A stretch of 64,000 nt of DNA from Collinsella aerofaciens (lineage in GTDB: Bacteria > Actinomycetota > Coriobacteriia > Coriobacteriales > Coriobacteriaceae). Positions within the stretch are counted from its first letter, which is position 1. Each line of letters opens with the position of its first letter. The notes below the pieces were generated by a model. The model saw only the letters and a list, made by a program, of their open reading frames with translations, did not search any database and was not told where the DNA came from. A program made the position numbers and the translations under genes. Positions 36,368-45,549 of this stretch are shown here, piece by piece. The stretch spans positions 1 through 64,000 of the forward strand of contig NZ_JADMOP010000003.1 in assembly GCF_015558785.1 (NCBI RefSeq), read 5' to 3'.

Positions 36368-38247
36368 TCACCCGCCCTCGGCATCAAGACGATCATGCGC
36401 AGCTGGCCGGGCTCGCCCTCAAGGCGGTATGCCACGTTGCGCCCTTGCAGAGCGCTATCGAGCTCTTGCGCAGCGGGCGTCTGCGAAAGATCTGCATCAT
36501 CGTTGGAAAAAAGCGTGGCGCGTAGCTCGACACTGCATCGGTCATGGTCGCCCAAGTGATACATAAGCGCCGGATGGTCGGTGGTGTAGGCAAAAAACGC
36601 AAAGTCATACACGCAGTCGTACAGGGCGCTTACCGTACTGGCGTGCATCGGGCGCCGTATGGCGATAATCGAGGCGCAATCGATATCGATGGTGCGCAGG
36701 TCGCTTGCGAGCTCGTTGGCAATGAGCTGAATGCGGTCGCGATCAAAACCGCTCTCCCCGTGCTGTGCCAACGTGAGCGACCCCTTGCGCTTGCAATAGG
36801 CGACGAGCATCTTGGCGCGCTGCAGCATGCGGTAACGCTCGTGCGAAGACGATTCATCGGTCAACGGCGGCAGCGAGCTCAGCAGGTCGTACATCCCTTC
36901 GAGCGCGCGGGCAAGCGCCTGGTCCACGTCTTGGACCAGCAAGGTCTCGGCCTCTTGGTCTGCCAGGTGCGTCTTAAGGTCGTAGTCGGCGGCGAGCAGC
37001 TCATTTTGACGCTGCAGCTCCATACGACGATGTGCCAGTTCACGGTTAAGCTCGTTGAGATCCGACACGTCTTGGGCAAGCAGGGCCGATCCGCCCAGCA
37101 GTGGAAAGGCACGGTACATCACATCGGGATTGGACTTCACGGCAAAGGCATGGGCATGCCCGTGTTCCTGGGCTCGCAGCTCTTCGCACACGCCCGCCGG
37201 CATTGGCTTTGACACCGGCGTGGCATAGACCTCCTGCAGGTCGCGCGTTAGAACTTTGAGGTCAAGCGGCAAGGTGTCGAAAATGCCGGCGATGTCGTGA
37301 TATGACGGAACGACACCGCAATCGAGACAGATTTCCATCGCCACCACGCACAAGACGCAATAGACGAGCGAGAAGTTGAGCCTCCATGCCCAGGGCACGC
37401 GCAACGCATATGAAATGGCAAAGAACGCGCCGCCCAGCAGCACGAGCGCCGCCGTGCCCGAGAAACGTTGGATGCGAAAGGACGAGGACCGGCCCACCAG
37501 GATAAAAAAGGCCACAAAGTTAAAGGCCGTCCACACGAGGACGGCGAAATAACCCCAGCCGTACGTGTAATCGTTGCTCCAGGTGTCGCTTGTACGGTCA
37601 AAGTGGAAGACCTGCTGGTGAAAATCGTTGGTGAGCACAAATCCGATAAGCAGGATAGCCATAATCCACAGCGCAGCGCAGTAGCGGCGACCCAGGCGGT
37701 GTTGCTCCAGACCCGCAAGGCGCAAACCACACAACTGGTAGAGCAGCGGAATGAGCGTCATGGGCACGTAGTACAGGTACCACAGCACGGTGGCATAGAA
37801 CGGCGTGAACGACTTGTACTTGAGAATGACTTCGATCATCCACAGGGCGCAGATGGTGGCGATGGCAACAAGGCGGCGGCGCAGCACATAGTCCAAACAG
37901 CGCAGATAGACCGATACGCCCCAAATTGAAAATACAATTGCGGAGACAAGCAGCGGGAGAGAGCTCGAATGGACGAGCGCATCCGCGACCTCTTCGGACA
38001 CCTCGCTATAGGCGGGCGCGGCGTTAGAAAGTTTGGGGTCGAAGGCGAACAGTGCCGGCAAGACTGCCAAAAGTATGAGGAACAGCGCAGTGATGACGCC
38101 GGCGATAGCAAAGACGCGGTGGCGGTACATCCGATGTGTTATGCCAACAAGGAATCGCGGCATGGCGAAGAGCCTGCCACCCCTGGGATCCGCCACGGGT
38201 GCGGATCGGGCGGCCGCGTGGCCGATATGTCGCTCGCGGGTACCCAT
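36364..38247 (-). CDS. 7TM-sensor-like membrane protein, degenerate kinase, of the two-component locus
   Basis: 627 aa from the ATG at 38247. There is no ribosome binding site, but TACACT lies 9 nt upstream, so the transcript may be leaderless. Seven to eight membrane helices (about 45-320) resemble the histidine-kinase N-terminal 7TM module, followed by a PAS-like domain and coiled coil. The C-terminal part retains only a weak HATPase outline (SALYDCVYDFAFFAYTT) with no recognisable H-box or G-boxes. Probably a signalling input or auxiliary subunit for the adjacent intact kinase. Confidence 0.75.
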   Translation of the reverse strand: MGTRERHIGHAAARSAPVADPRGGRLFAMPRFLVGITHRMYRHRVFAIAGVITALFLILLAVLPALFAFDPKLSNAAPAYSEVSEEVADALVHSSSLPLLVSAIVFSIWGVSVYLRCLDYVLRRRLVAIATICALWMIEVILKYKSFTPFYATVLWYLYYVPMTLIPLLYQLCGLRLAGLEQHRLGRRYCAALWIMAILLIGFVLTNDFHQQVFHFDRTSDTWSNDYTYGWGYFAVLVWTAFNFVAFFILVGRSSSFRIQRFSGTAALVLLGGAFFAISYALRVPWAWRLNFSLVYCVLCVVAMEICLDCGVVPSYHDIAGIFDTLPLDLKVLTRDLQEVYATPVSKPMPAGVCEELRAQEHGHAHAFAVKSNPDVMYRAFPLLGGSALLAQDVSDLNELNRELAHRRMELQRQNELLAADYDLKTHLADQEAETLLVQDVDQALARALEGMYDLLSSLPPLTDESSSHERYRMLQRAKMLVAYCKRKGSLTLAQHGESGFDRDRIQLIANELASDLRTIDIDCASIIAIRRPMHASTVSALYDCVYDFAFFAYTTDHPALMYHLGDHDRCSVELRATLFSNDDADLSQTPAAQELDSALQGRNVAYRLEGEPGQLRMIVLMPRAGE

Positions 38248-38360
38248 AGTGCTTTTAGTGTACCGACAGATGGGTCGAAAAAGCGGGCCGCATGTCCCAA
38301 AATCCGCAGACGGCAAGGCGCCCGGCAGCCTCCCCCGTCTGGCACTTCCCGATATCCGCC

Positions 38361-38411
38361 CGCCCCAAACCACCGCAAAGGAGACAGGCACCTTTGTGGT
38401 GGTTTGGGGCG
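38361..38411. repeat. 14-bp perfect palindrome (CGCCCCAAACCACC family)
   Basis: 38361-38374 pairs with 38398-38411. An inner CAAAGG/CCTTTG pair continues the stem. It lies immediately after the DUF4867-like gene stop (38417, minus strand), so it may be its terminator/3' structure. Confidence 0.6.
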
Positions 38412-38416
38412 ATGCG

Positions 38417-39061
38417 CTAGTCCACGGTGATGTCGAGATTTTTGCCGATGAGGCCTACGTAGCCGCCTTCGGCTGCCTTGGGGCTGTCAGCATGGCAGAG
38501 GACCCACTTGTCGGCCTTCCAGTAGCAGTAGCTGTCGCCGGCCGTGGGCATGTCGGCCGCAGCCTCGGGGCGCGGGCCGTTGGTGCCGGCGGGCAGCGCC
38601 ACCATCACCTGGAAGCCACCGTCGTCGACCATGCACGGCGTGTAGTGGAGCGTGGTGTTGAAGACTTCGACGACCGTACCCGCCGGCACGCGAAACGCCT
38701 TGACGCACGCGGTGTCGAGCTTGCCGTCCTCGATCTCCCAGCGATGCGCCACGAGCAGGATAAAGTCGCGAGCGCCCAAGTTGAATTCGCTCGCGCGGTG
38801 ATACTCCAGGCAGTTGAGTCGTGTATTGTGGCCGTTGCACCAGCCGAGCTGGAAGGGACGGCCACCAAACATGAGAAAGCCAAGCTTGTCGGCATCCTTG
38901 ACGTCCTCGAGCTCCGGCGCACTCGCAACGTACTTGCTGCCCTCGGGAATGGGCGTGGCAGAGAGCGCCTCGAGCACGGGCGACGTAAGCTCGGACGGAA
39001 CGTTATCCCAAACGTTGCCATAGGACTTGAACTCGGGATCGTTGACAGAGTAGATATGCAT
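38417..39061 (-). CDS. DUF4867-like protein
   Basis: 214 aa from ATG at 39061 (AGGAGCG ribosome binding site). Cytosolic, with a cupin-like beta pattern: AYHRASEFN-type segment ...CLEYHRASEFNLGARDFILL, and FRVPAGTVVEVFNTTLHYTPC. The family is of unknown function but has the look of ureidoglycolate-lyase or sugar-isomerase-like cupins and is often found near carbohydrate genes. Family identification is from memory of the pattern and is moderate. Confidence 0.7.
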   Translation of the reverse strand: MHIYSVNDPEFKSYGNVWDNVPSELTSPVLEALSATPIPEGSKYVASAPELEDVKDADKLGFLMFGGRPFQLGWCNGHNTRLNCLEYHRASEFNLGARDFILLVAHRWEIEDGKLDTACVKAFRVPAGTVVEVFNTTLHYTPCMVDDGGFQVMVALPAGTNGPRPEAAADMPTAGDSYCYWKADKWVLCHADSPKAAEGGYVGLIGKNLDITVD

Positions 39062-39205
39062 GTTCGCTCCTGTTCGTTTATGTGACAGTATGAACATTCT
39101 AGAACAAACATAAGCGATTTTAAACACTCGTCCCGACCACTCAGCAAAAAGGCACCCCCGCATAAGCGAAGGCGCCCAATGCGCGCGTTTTGGGCGATAA
39201 AGCCC

Positions 39206-39694
39206 TTACGCCTGCTGATAGTGCAGGTGCTTCTCGTCGATATCGGCCAGGTCGCGGTCGAGGTAGCGGCGCGCAAGCCAGTTGGCCATGGGGAGGTTCT
39301 GGTCCAGGTAGTTACCGCATTCCTCGGGAGCGGCACCGGGGACATCGCCCTCAAAGTCGGCGACAAACTCAAACAGCTCGCGGACGAGCGGCAAGATCTT
39401 CTCGCTCGTCAGCTCGCCAAAGACAACCAGGTAAAAGCCCGTGCGGCAGCCCATGGGGCCAAAGTAGACAATGCGGCTCGACCACTCGGCATGATTGCGA
39501 AGGAACGTCGCGCCCAGGTGCTCGATGGTGTGGCACTCGGCCGTGTTCATGACCGGCTCCTTGTTGGGCGTGGTCAGGCGCAGGTCAAACGTGGTGACGG
39601 CGACGCCGGTCGCCGGATCGCGGTCGATGCGGCTCACATACACGCCGGGCTCAAGCAGCAGATGGTCAACGGAAAAGCTCGCGATGCGCTCCAT
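39206..39694 (-). CDS. luxS: LuxS, S-ribosylhomocysteine lyase
   Basis: 162 aa. It cleaves S-ribosylhomocysteine to homocysteine and DPD, the precursor of AI-2. The metal site HTIEH (His55, His59) is intact, with Cys in MGCRTGFY and in EECGNYLD. Length is normal. GAGAGGAT precedes the ATG. A long palindrome (39718-39788) separates it from the nucleoside hydrolase, so LuxS is likely its own unit. Confidence 0.97.
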   Translation of the reverse strand: MERIASFSVDHLLLEPGVYVSRIDRDPATGVAVTTFDLRLTTPNKEPVMNTAECHTIEHLGATFLRNHAEWSSRIVYFGPMGCRTGFYLVVFGELTSEKILPLVRELFEFVADFEGDVPGAAPEECGNYLDQNLPMANWLARRYLDRDLADIDEKHLHYQQA

Positions 39695-39717
39695 GGCAGA
39701 TCCTCTCGATAGTCAAA

Positions 39718-39788
39718 TTGGGACGGGGCTCTTTTAGCTGGTTCGAATGGTCGCACCAATCATACCAGTCAAAAAAGCCCCGTCCCAA
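39718..39788 (-). terminator. long palindrome between nucleoside hydrolase and luxS
   Basis: TTGGGACGGGGCT (39718-39730) pairs with AGCCCCGTCCCAA (39776-39788). On the minus strand it follows the nucleoside hydrolase stop codon (39798), with T-runs inside the stem; probable terminator and a GGGAC-family repeat. Confidence 0.6.
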
Positions 39789-39797
39789 AAAGACAAC

Positions 39798-40772
39798 TTA
39801 GCCCAGAACGCGGGCCATGCGCGCCTTGAACTCGGACAGGAAGCGCGGGGCGTCGACGGTCAGCGCCACGAGTGCGCTCTTGTCGGGGTCGGACAGACGG
39901 CGCTCATCGCAGATGGTGCGACCGCGGTACTCGCCCAGCAGATCAACACGCAGGTTGCAGCCGAGCGCGCCCACGAGCGTGGGATCAATCGCCACGGCAA
40001 CCGCCAGCGGATCGTGCAGCGCGCAGCCACCCAGGTAGGGGGCGTTCATCTCGTACGAGCCAATGTAGTGCTCCACCATACTCGCAAATGCGCAGCCCGC
40101 CATGGTGCCCGAGCCCGTCCAGCCGGCAATGTCGCGGCGTGTGAGCACCACGCGATGCGTCACGTCCAGACCCACCATGGTGAGCTTACGGCCCGAGCGC
40201 AGCACCGCGTCGGCTGCCTCGGGGTCGCTCGCCATGTTGGCCTCGGCGCCCGCGCTCACGTTACCGGGCACGGTAAGGGCGCCGCCCATCACGACCACAC
40301 GGCCGATGGACATCATCGCCGCCGCATCGCGCTCCAGGGCGAGCGCCAGGTTGGAGAGCGGGCCAGTCGCTACGTAGACCAGATCGGGACCATAGGTGCG
40401 CGCGGCATCGATCAGATAATCGACCGCGGCGTTGCCGTCGGCCGAGGTCGCCCCCACCGGCTCGTAGGGCGACGCGGGCACGCTCGCGCCGCCGATGCCG
40501 TTCTTGCCGTGAATGAGCGCGGTGGACGCCGGCGGCGTATAGGGCTCAGTCGCCTGCAGAGGACGGTCGGCACCCAGGTACACCGGAACCTCGGGGCGAC
40601 CCAGCAGATCGAGCACCGCCAGGCAGTTGTGCGCCGATTGCTCGACGCGCACGTTGCCAAAGCACGTGGTGATGCCCACGAGCTCCACCTCGGGGCTCGC
40701 GATGGCATAGGCCAGCGCCATCGCATCGTCAACACCCATATCCAGATCAAGGATCAGCTTCTTGATTGCCAT
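39798..40772 (-). CDS. inosine-uridine-preferring nucleoside hydrolase (RihA/B/C-like)
   Basis: 324 aa. It hydrolyses ribonucleosides to base plus ribose. The N-terminal Ca2+-binding aspartate motif reads LILDLDMGVDDAMAL, where the usual DTDPGxDDA has the Pro replaced by Met. VYVATGPLSNLALAL and GNVSAGAEANMASDPEAAD match the family. Downstream of ribokinase in one operon, which would phosphorylate the ribose released. Substrate preference cannot be read. Confidence 0.93.
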   Translation of the reverse strand: MAIKKLILDLDMGVDDAMALAYAIASPEVELVGITTCFGNVRVEQSAHNCLAVLDLLGRPEVPVYLGADRPLQATEPYTPPASTALIHGKNGIGGASVPASPYEPVGATSADGNAAVDYLIDAARTYGPDLVYVATGPLSNLALALERDAAAMMSIGRVVVMGGALTVPGNVSAGAEANMASDPEAADAVLRSGRKLTMVGLDVTHRVVLTRRDIAGWTGSGTMAGCAFASMVEHYIGSYEMNAPYLGGCALHDPLAVAVAIDPTLVGALGCNLRVDLLGEYRGRTICDERRLSDPDKSALVALTVDAPRFLSEFKARMARVLG

Positions 40773-40802
40773 TGTTCTACTCCGCTTCTCCGTCTTTATC
40801 GT

Positions 40803-41765
40803 TTAACCAAACCAATGTTCAACTTCGGCGCGCGTGGGAATCGATTGCTGAGCGCCCAGGCGCGACACCGTCACTGCCGAGGCGCGAGCACCCGCGGCCA
40901 TGCACTCAAAGAGCGGCAAGCCCTCTAGGCGAGCCGCCGCCAACGCGCCGATAAACGTATCGCCGGCGGCCGTGGTATCGACTACCGTACTCGAAAGTGC
41001 CGGCATGCGCAGCAGCTCACCGCCATCGCCGAGCGTAACCGAGCCGGCACCGCCCAACGTGATGACCGCAGCTCCGGCACCCTTGTCGAGCAGCGCATTG
41101 AGCGCGGTGACGCAACTCGCGTCATCCGTGGGCAGAATGCCCGTCAGCACCTGGCACTCGGTCTCGTTGGGGCAGACCAAGTCGACCGCAGGCCAGACCT
41201 CCGCAGGCAGCTCGCAGGCGGGCGCTGGATTAAAGACCGTATAGAACCCCAGCTCGTGAGCGCAAACAAGCGCCTCGGCCGTCGCTGCAAGGTCACATTC
41301 GCCCTGGGCGATAAAGACGCTTCCGGCAGCCGGGGCAATCTCGCTGGCGTCGCCGTCGAGCTCATGAGCCACCAGACGCCTCAGCGCGCAGGCAACGTCC
41401 GCGCCCGCAAGCGCATGGTTGGCGCCCGGTGACAGTACGATGCGGTTGTCGCCCTCGCAGCGAATGATGGTCGCCGTTCCCGTCTCCACGTCATCGCGAT
41501 GCACTACAAAGTCACAGTCCACGCCGGCGTCTTGGAGCCCCACCACGAGCGACGCGCCGAACGCGTCGCGACCGACCGCGCCGATCATGTGCGTGCACGC
41601 GCCCATACGCGCGGCAGCTACGGCCTGATTGGCGCCCTTGCCGCCGGCGTTGGTGATAAACCCGCTGCCGCCGACGGTCTCGCCCGCGCGCGGTATGCGC
41701 TCGCACGCCACCGAAAGGTCCATGTTCATGCTGCCGAACACCGCAACGATGCCGCGATCTGCCAT
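40803..41765 (-). CDS. rbsK: ribokinase (PfkB family)
   Basis: 320 aa from ATG at 41765 (GAGGAGG). PfkB signatures: N-terminal [15 protein letters not shown] and C-terminal [16 protein letters not shown] with the catalytic Asp. Probable product is ribose-5-phosphate. It is first in an operon with a nucleoside hydrolase, giving a nucleoside-ribose salvage route. Upstream at 41841-41858 is a palindrome that could be its operator. Confidence 0.93.
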   Translation of the reverse strand: MADRGIVAVFGSMNMDLSVACERIPRAGETVGGSGFITNAGGKGANQAVAAARMGACTHMIGAVGRDAFGASLVVGLQDAGVDCDFVVHRDDVETGTATIIRCEGDNRIVLSPGANHALAGADVACALRRLVAHELDGDASEIAPAAGSVFIAQGECDLAATAEALVCAHELGFYTVFNPAPACELPAEVWPAVDLVCPNETECQVLTGILPTDDASCVTALNALLDKGAGAAVITLGGAGSVTLGDGGELLRMPALSSTVVDTTAAGDTFIGALAAARLEGLPLFECMAAGARASAVTVSRLGAQQSIPTRAEVEHWFG

Positions 41766-41840
41766 GGAAACCTCCTCATCTGCGGGCTTTGCACCCACCG
41801 TCGACCGTCGATTGCGCGCCTTCGCACCTCTATAACTTTA

Positions 41841-41858
41841 GTTCACTTTGATGTGAAC
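41841..41858 (-). promoter_or_regulatory. GTTCACtttgatGTGAAC palindrome upstream of rbsK
   Basis: Perfect 6-bp arms with a 6-nt spacer, 76 nt upstream of the rbsK ATG. Symmetry and position fit a repressor operator, but the regulator is not encoded nearby. Confidence 0.45.
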
Positions 41859-41951
41859 GCACCCTTGAGGTTGCGCCAGCAGCAAGCATTCACAGGAGCA
41901 GGCAGCTACAATGAATACGTGCTGATTATTCTCGTCATTGGATGATGTTTT

Positions 41952-44168
41952 ATGGAACAATTCTCGCAATCGGGCTCGCGCGGTCGACGCCGCACGGGCA
42001 ACGAGCCGGCGCCGCACGAACGCGTGAAGAGCGAACGCCGTGCCAACGAGCCGCGACGCACCACGAGCCCCCATCGCGCTTCTGCCAACAACGCGGGCCG
42101 CGCCAACACTCCCGCCGCGGAGCAGACGCCTGCTCGCCCCAAGTCCCGCTACATCCCTGCCCTTGACGGCCTGCGCACGCTTGCCGTCGTCGCGGTGGTG
42201 CTCTATCACCTCAACCTCACGTGGGCGCAGGGCGGTCTGCTCGGCGTCACGATCTTCTTTGTGCTTTCGGGCTATCTGATCACACGCCTGCTACTCAACG
42301 AAGTCGCTAAGACCGGCCGTATCGACCTCAAGAGCTTCTGGATCCGCCGCATCCGTCGCCTGGTCCCCGCCGTGGTGACCGTCGTGGTGGTGACCTGTGC
42401 GCTGTGCACCGTCTTCAACCACGTGATGCTCACCAAGATGCGCCCCGATATCCTGCCGTCGCTGCTGTTCTTCAACAACTGGTGGCAGATTGCCCAAAAC
42501 GTCTCGTACTTCAACGCCCTGGGCGATCCCTCGCCGCTTACGCACTTTTGGTCGCTCGCCATCGAGGAACAGTTCTACCTGGTTTGGCCCCCGCTGCTGC
42601 TCGCTATGGTATCCATGCACATGAGCAAGCCCAACACGCGCCGCGTGGTTCTGGGCCTTGCCGCGGTATCTGCCCTTGCCATGATGGTGCTTTACAACCC
42701 TGCCGCCGACCCCAGCCGCGTGTACTACGGCACCGACACCCGCGTGTTCTCGCTGCTGCTGGGTGCCTGGATGGCCTTTATCCCCGATCGCGACCTGGCG
42801 CCGGTGCGTCTCGCTCGTCGTTTGGGGCTCAATCGCCTGGCCGGCGCCGCCAAGCACGGCAAGAACGCCGAGGGCAAGCCTGGCGAGAAGGCCGACGAAT
42901 CAGCCGAGACCGGCCCGGCACAGCCGAGCGCCCTCGTGCGCTTTTGGTCCTCGCCCGCATCCATCGATGTGTTGGGCCTCGTGGGTCTGGTTGGCCTTGC
43001 CGCCATGGTCGCGCTCACCAACGGCTACACCGCGTTCCAGTATCGCGGAGGCACGCTGCTGTGCTCGATCCTCACACTCATGGTCATCGCGGCCTGCGTG
43101 CAGCCCCAGGGAATGGTTGCCCGCGCGCTGTCCGCCGAGCCGCTCGTATGGGTTGGCAAGCGCTCGTACAGCATCTACCTGTGGCACTATCCCCTGCTGT
43201 TGCTCATGAACCCGGTCGCCAACATCAACGATACACCGTGGTGGCAGTACATTTTGCAGGTGCTGTTGGTGGTCGCCGTGGCCGAATGCTCATATCGCTT
43301 TATCGAGACGCCGTTTAGGAAGGGCGCCTTTGGGCGCACCGTTGCCGAATTCCGCGATGGCACCACCACGCCCGCCAACTGGGCACGCACGCACGTCCCC
43401 GTCTGCGCAGCCTGCGCTGTCGTATTGGTCGTTGCACTGGGCGGCCTGATCTTTGTGCCCGAGACGTCTGCGCTGAGCGGCGAGGGCGCCGAAGTCCTCA
43501 ACAAGGAAGCCAAGAACACCGCGCCCACCGACCAGCAGGCGGCCGACGACACCGACAAGGACAACGACGGCTTCCCCGATGGCTCCTACGATCTGCTTAT
43601 GATCGGCGACTCCGTGTCGCTGCGTGCCGTAGACACCTTTGACGGTGTGTTCTCGCACAGCCATATCGATGCCGAAAAGGGCCGCCAGTTTGATGCGGGC
43701 CGCGCGACATTTGAGGGCTATATCCAGCAGAACCTTGCCGGCAAGATCGTGGTCTTTGCACTGGGCACCAACGGCTTGGTAACCGACGACCAGATCGACG
43801 CCATCATGGACGATGCAGGAGATAAGCGTATTGTGGTGTTTGTGAACACGCGCAGCCCGCAGCCGTGGGTTGGCTCTACCAACCAGGCCATCGCTAACGC
43901 CGCTACGCGCTACAAGAACGTGCGCGTTATCGACTGGTACGGATACAGCGCCAACCGCAACGACCTGTTCGATGGCGATGGCACGCACCTATCGACCACT
44001 GGCGTGACTGAGTACCTCAACTTGATCCACGATGCCGTCAAGAAGGACCTGCCCGTGCATCCCGAGGATCACGTCAACGATCCGCAGCCGGCAGCCGTCA
44101 AGTCTGCCACCGACGCACTCGTCAATGCGCTTGCCTTCAAGCCGCACAAGCTGGGCACCGACAAATAG
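41952..44168 (+). CDS. OafA/YrhL-like membrane O-acyltransferase with C-terminal SGNH domain
   Basis: 738 aa. A charged, Arg-rich N-terminal extension (1-70) precedes the acyltransferase-3 domain with ten or so TM helices (about 75-470), including DGLRTLAVVAVVLYHL and the catalytic-type SIEEQFY segment. The periplasmic C-terminus (about 540-720) is SGNH-like, with IGDSVSLRA (block I), ALGTNG, and DGDGTHLSTTG. Such fusions O-acetylate cell-wall peptidoglycan or surface glycans. The substrate here is unknown. Confidence 0.93.
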   Translation: MEQFSQSGSRGRRRTGNEPAPHERVKSERRANEPRRTTSPHRASANNAGRANTPAAEQTPARPKSRYIPALDGLRTLAVVAVVLYHLNLTWAQGGLLGVTIFFVLSGYLITRLLLNEVAKTGRIDLKSFWIRRIRRLVPAVVTVVVVTCALCTVFNHVMLTKMRPDILPSLLFFNNWWQIAQNVSYFNALGDPSPLTHFWSLAIEEQFYLVWPPLLLAMVSMHMSKPNTRRVVLGLAAVSALAMMVLYNPAADPSRVYYGTDTRVFSLLLGAWMAFIPDRDLAPVRLARRLGLNRLAGAAKHGKNAEGKPGEKADESAETGPAQPSALVRFWSSPASIDVLGLVGLVGLAAMVALTNGYTAFQYRGGTLLCSILTLMVIAACVQPQGMVARALSAEPLVWVGKRSYSIYLWHYPLLLLMNPVANINDTPWWQYILQVLLVVAVAECSYRFIETPFRKGAFGRTVAEFRDGTTTPANWARTHVPVCAACAVVLVVALGGLIFVPETSALSGEGAEVLNKEAKNTAPTDQQAADDTDKDNDGFPDGSYDLLMIGDSVSLRAVDTFDGVFSHSHIDAEKGRQFDAGRATFEGYIQQNLAGKIVVFALGTNGLVTDDQIDAIMDDAGDKRIVVFVNTRSPQPWVGSTNQAIANAATRYKNVRVIDWYGYSANRNDLFDGDGTHLSTTGVTEYLNLIHDAVKKDLPVHPEDHVNDPQPAAVKSATDALVNALAFKPHKLGTDK

Positions 44169-44225
44169 CCCGCAGCAAACAACCCAAAATCACTCTTTTC
44201 GAGCCGGCCCCAAGAGGTCGCGGGC

Positions 44226-44259
44226 AAAAAACAGGCCGCAGTCCATCGCTGCGGCCTGT
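44226..44259 (-). terminator. intrinsic terminator after the NRMT-like gene
   Basis: On the minus strand, ACAGGCCGCAG pairs with CTGCGGCCTGT and is followed by TTTTTT. Confidence 0.85.
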
Positions 44260-44278
44260 TCGGAAGCAAAAGTGGGCG

Positions 44279-45541
44279 TTAAGCGCTGTAGCCCATCGCT
44301 TGCAGGACAAACATGACGACCGTGAGCGCCGTAATCACGCCGATAGTCGCCCAAGTGAGCACGTTCCACACGCGGCCGTTGCGGTTGGCGCCCATAATGT
44401 GACGGTCGGCGGCGATAACCACCTGGAACACCAGAACCACGGGCAGTAGCACGCCATTGATGACCTGCGAGGTCATCATAATCTGGAACAGATCGACGCC
44501 GGGCATAAGCACCAGCACGGCAGAGATACCGATGATGGCCGTAATGATGCCGCGATAGACCGGGGCCTCGTCCCAGCTGCGGTCGGCACCGCGCTCCCAG
44601 CCAAATGCCTCGCAGATAGCGCTCGACGTAACGCCCGGCAGCACGCAGGCAGCCAAGAAGCTCGCCGCGACCAGGCCCGAGGCAAACAGTACCGTGGACC
44701 ACTGACCCGCAATAGGCTCCAGCGCGCGGGCAGCATCGGCAGCATCGCTAATCTGAATGCCCGCCGGGAACAACACCGTACCGGTCGTGATGATAATAAA
44801 GCCGGCAATGACATCGGCAGCAAGCGAGCCGCTCACGGTATCGATGCGCTGCAGCACGATATCGTCCTCGCCCGCGTTCTTATCGACCACGTTGTTCTGC
44901 GCCAAGAAAATCATCCACGGCGCGATGGTGGTACCGATCGTCGCGACCACGAGCGACACGTAGCTGGGGTCATTTTGAATGTTAGGCACGACCAGGTCGA
45001 CCGCGACCTCACCCCAGTTGGGGCCAGCCATAAACGCGGCGACAATATAGGTCACGAACACGCAGCTCACCAGCAGCAGAATCTTCTCGATGCGCTGGAA
45101 ACTACCCGACATGGTAAGCATCCACACCAGCAGCGCCACCAACGGCACCGAAATGCTCGCCGGCACGCCAAAGAGAGCAAGGCCGCTGGCGATGCCCGCA
45201 AACTCCGAAATGGTAACAGCCGTGTTGGCGATCAACAGCGCCGCCATAGCAAGTACACTCTTGCGCACGCCAAAGCGCTCACGAATGAGCGATGCCAGGC
45301 CCTTGCCCGTGACGCAGCCGCAGCGTGCCGCGGTCTCCTGCGTCACGATGAGCAGCACAGTCATGACGGGAAGCATCCAGAGCATCTTGTAGCCATAGCT
45401 GGCGCCCGCGCTGGAATACGTTGCAATGCCGCCGGCGTCATTGCCCGAAAGCGCCGCCAGCAGACCGGGACCCATAGCGCCAAAGATGGCCGCGATGGTC
45501 AACTTTTGCTTGGTGCCCGACTTTTGCTTGGTATTTTGCAC
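44279..45541 (-). CDS. NRAMP-related transporter, NRMT-like (probable Mg2+ importer)
   Basis: 420 aa from GTG at 45541, with TTAGGTGG just upstream; 11 hydrophobic helices expected. It is an SLC11/NRAMP relative, but the TM1 DPGN motif is replaced by SGNDAGG (Asn34-Asp35) and the TM6 Met of the MPH motif by Ala (TTIAPWMI). Those are the kind of changes described for the Eggerthella lenta NRMT that transports Mg2+ rather than Mn2+/Fe2+. Just 8 nt downstream of an MgtE-domain/CBS membrane protein, so the two are probably co-translated and functionally linked. Substrate is inferred, not shown. Confidence 0.8.
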   Translation of the reverse strand: MQNTKQKSGTKQKLTIAAIFGAMGPGLLAALSGNDAGGIATYSSAGASYGYKMLWMLPVMTVLLIVTQETAARCGCVTGKGLASLIRERFGVRKSVLAMAALLIANTAVTISEFAGIASGLALFGVPASISVPLVALLVWMLTMSGSFQRIEKILLLVSCVFVTYIVAAFMAGPNWGEVAVDLVVPNIQNDPSYVSLVVATIGTTIAPWMIFLAQNNVVDKNAGEDDIVLQRIDTVSGSLAADVIAGFIIITTGTVLFPAGIQISDAADAARALEPIAGQWSTVLFASGLVAASFLAACVLPGVTSSAICEAFGWERGADRSWDEAPVYRGIITAIIGISAVLVLMPGVDLFQIMMTSQVINGVLLPVVLVFQVVIAADRHIMGANRNGRVWNVLTWATIGVITALTVVMFVLQAMGYSA

Positions 45542-45549
45542 GCGACCAC

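Noticed and set aside
44279..45541. Annotation as MntH (Mn2+/Fe2+ NRAMP)
   Set aside because: The TM1 DPGN and TM6 MPH metal-site motifs are not present, and the replacements match the NRMT type instead.
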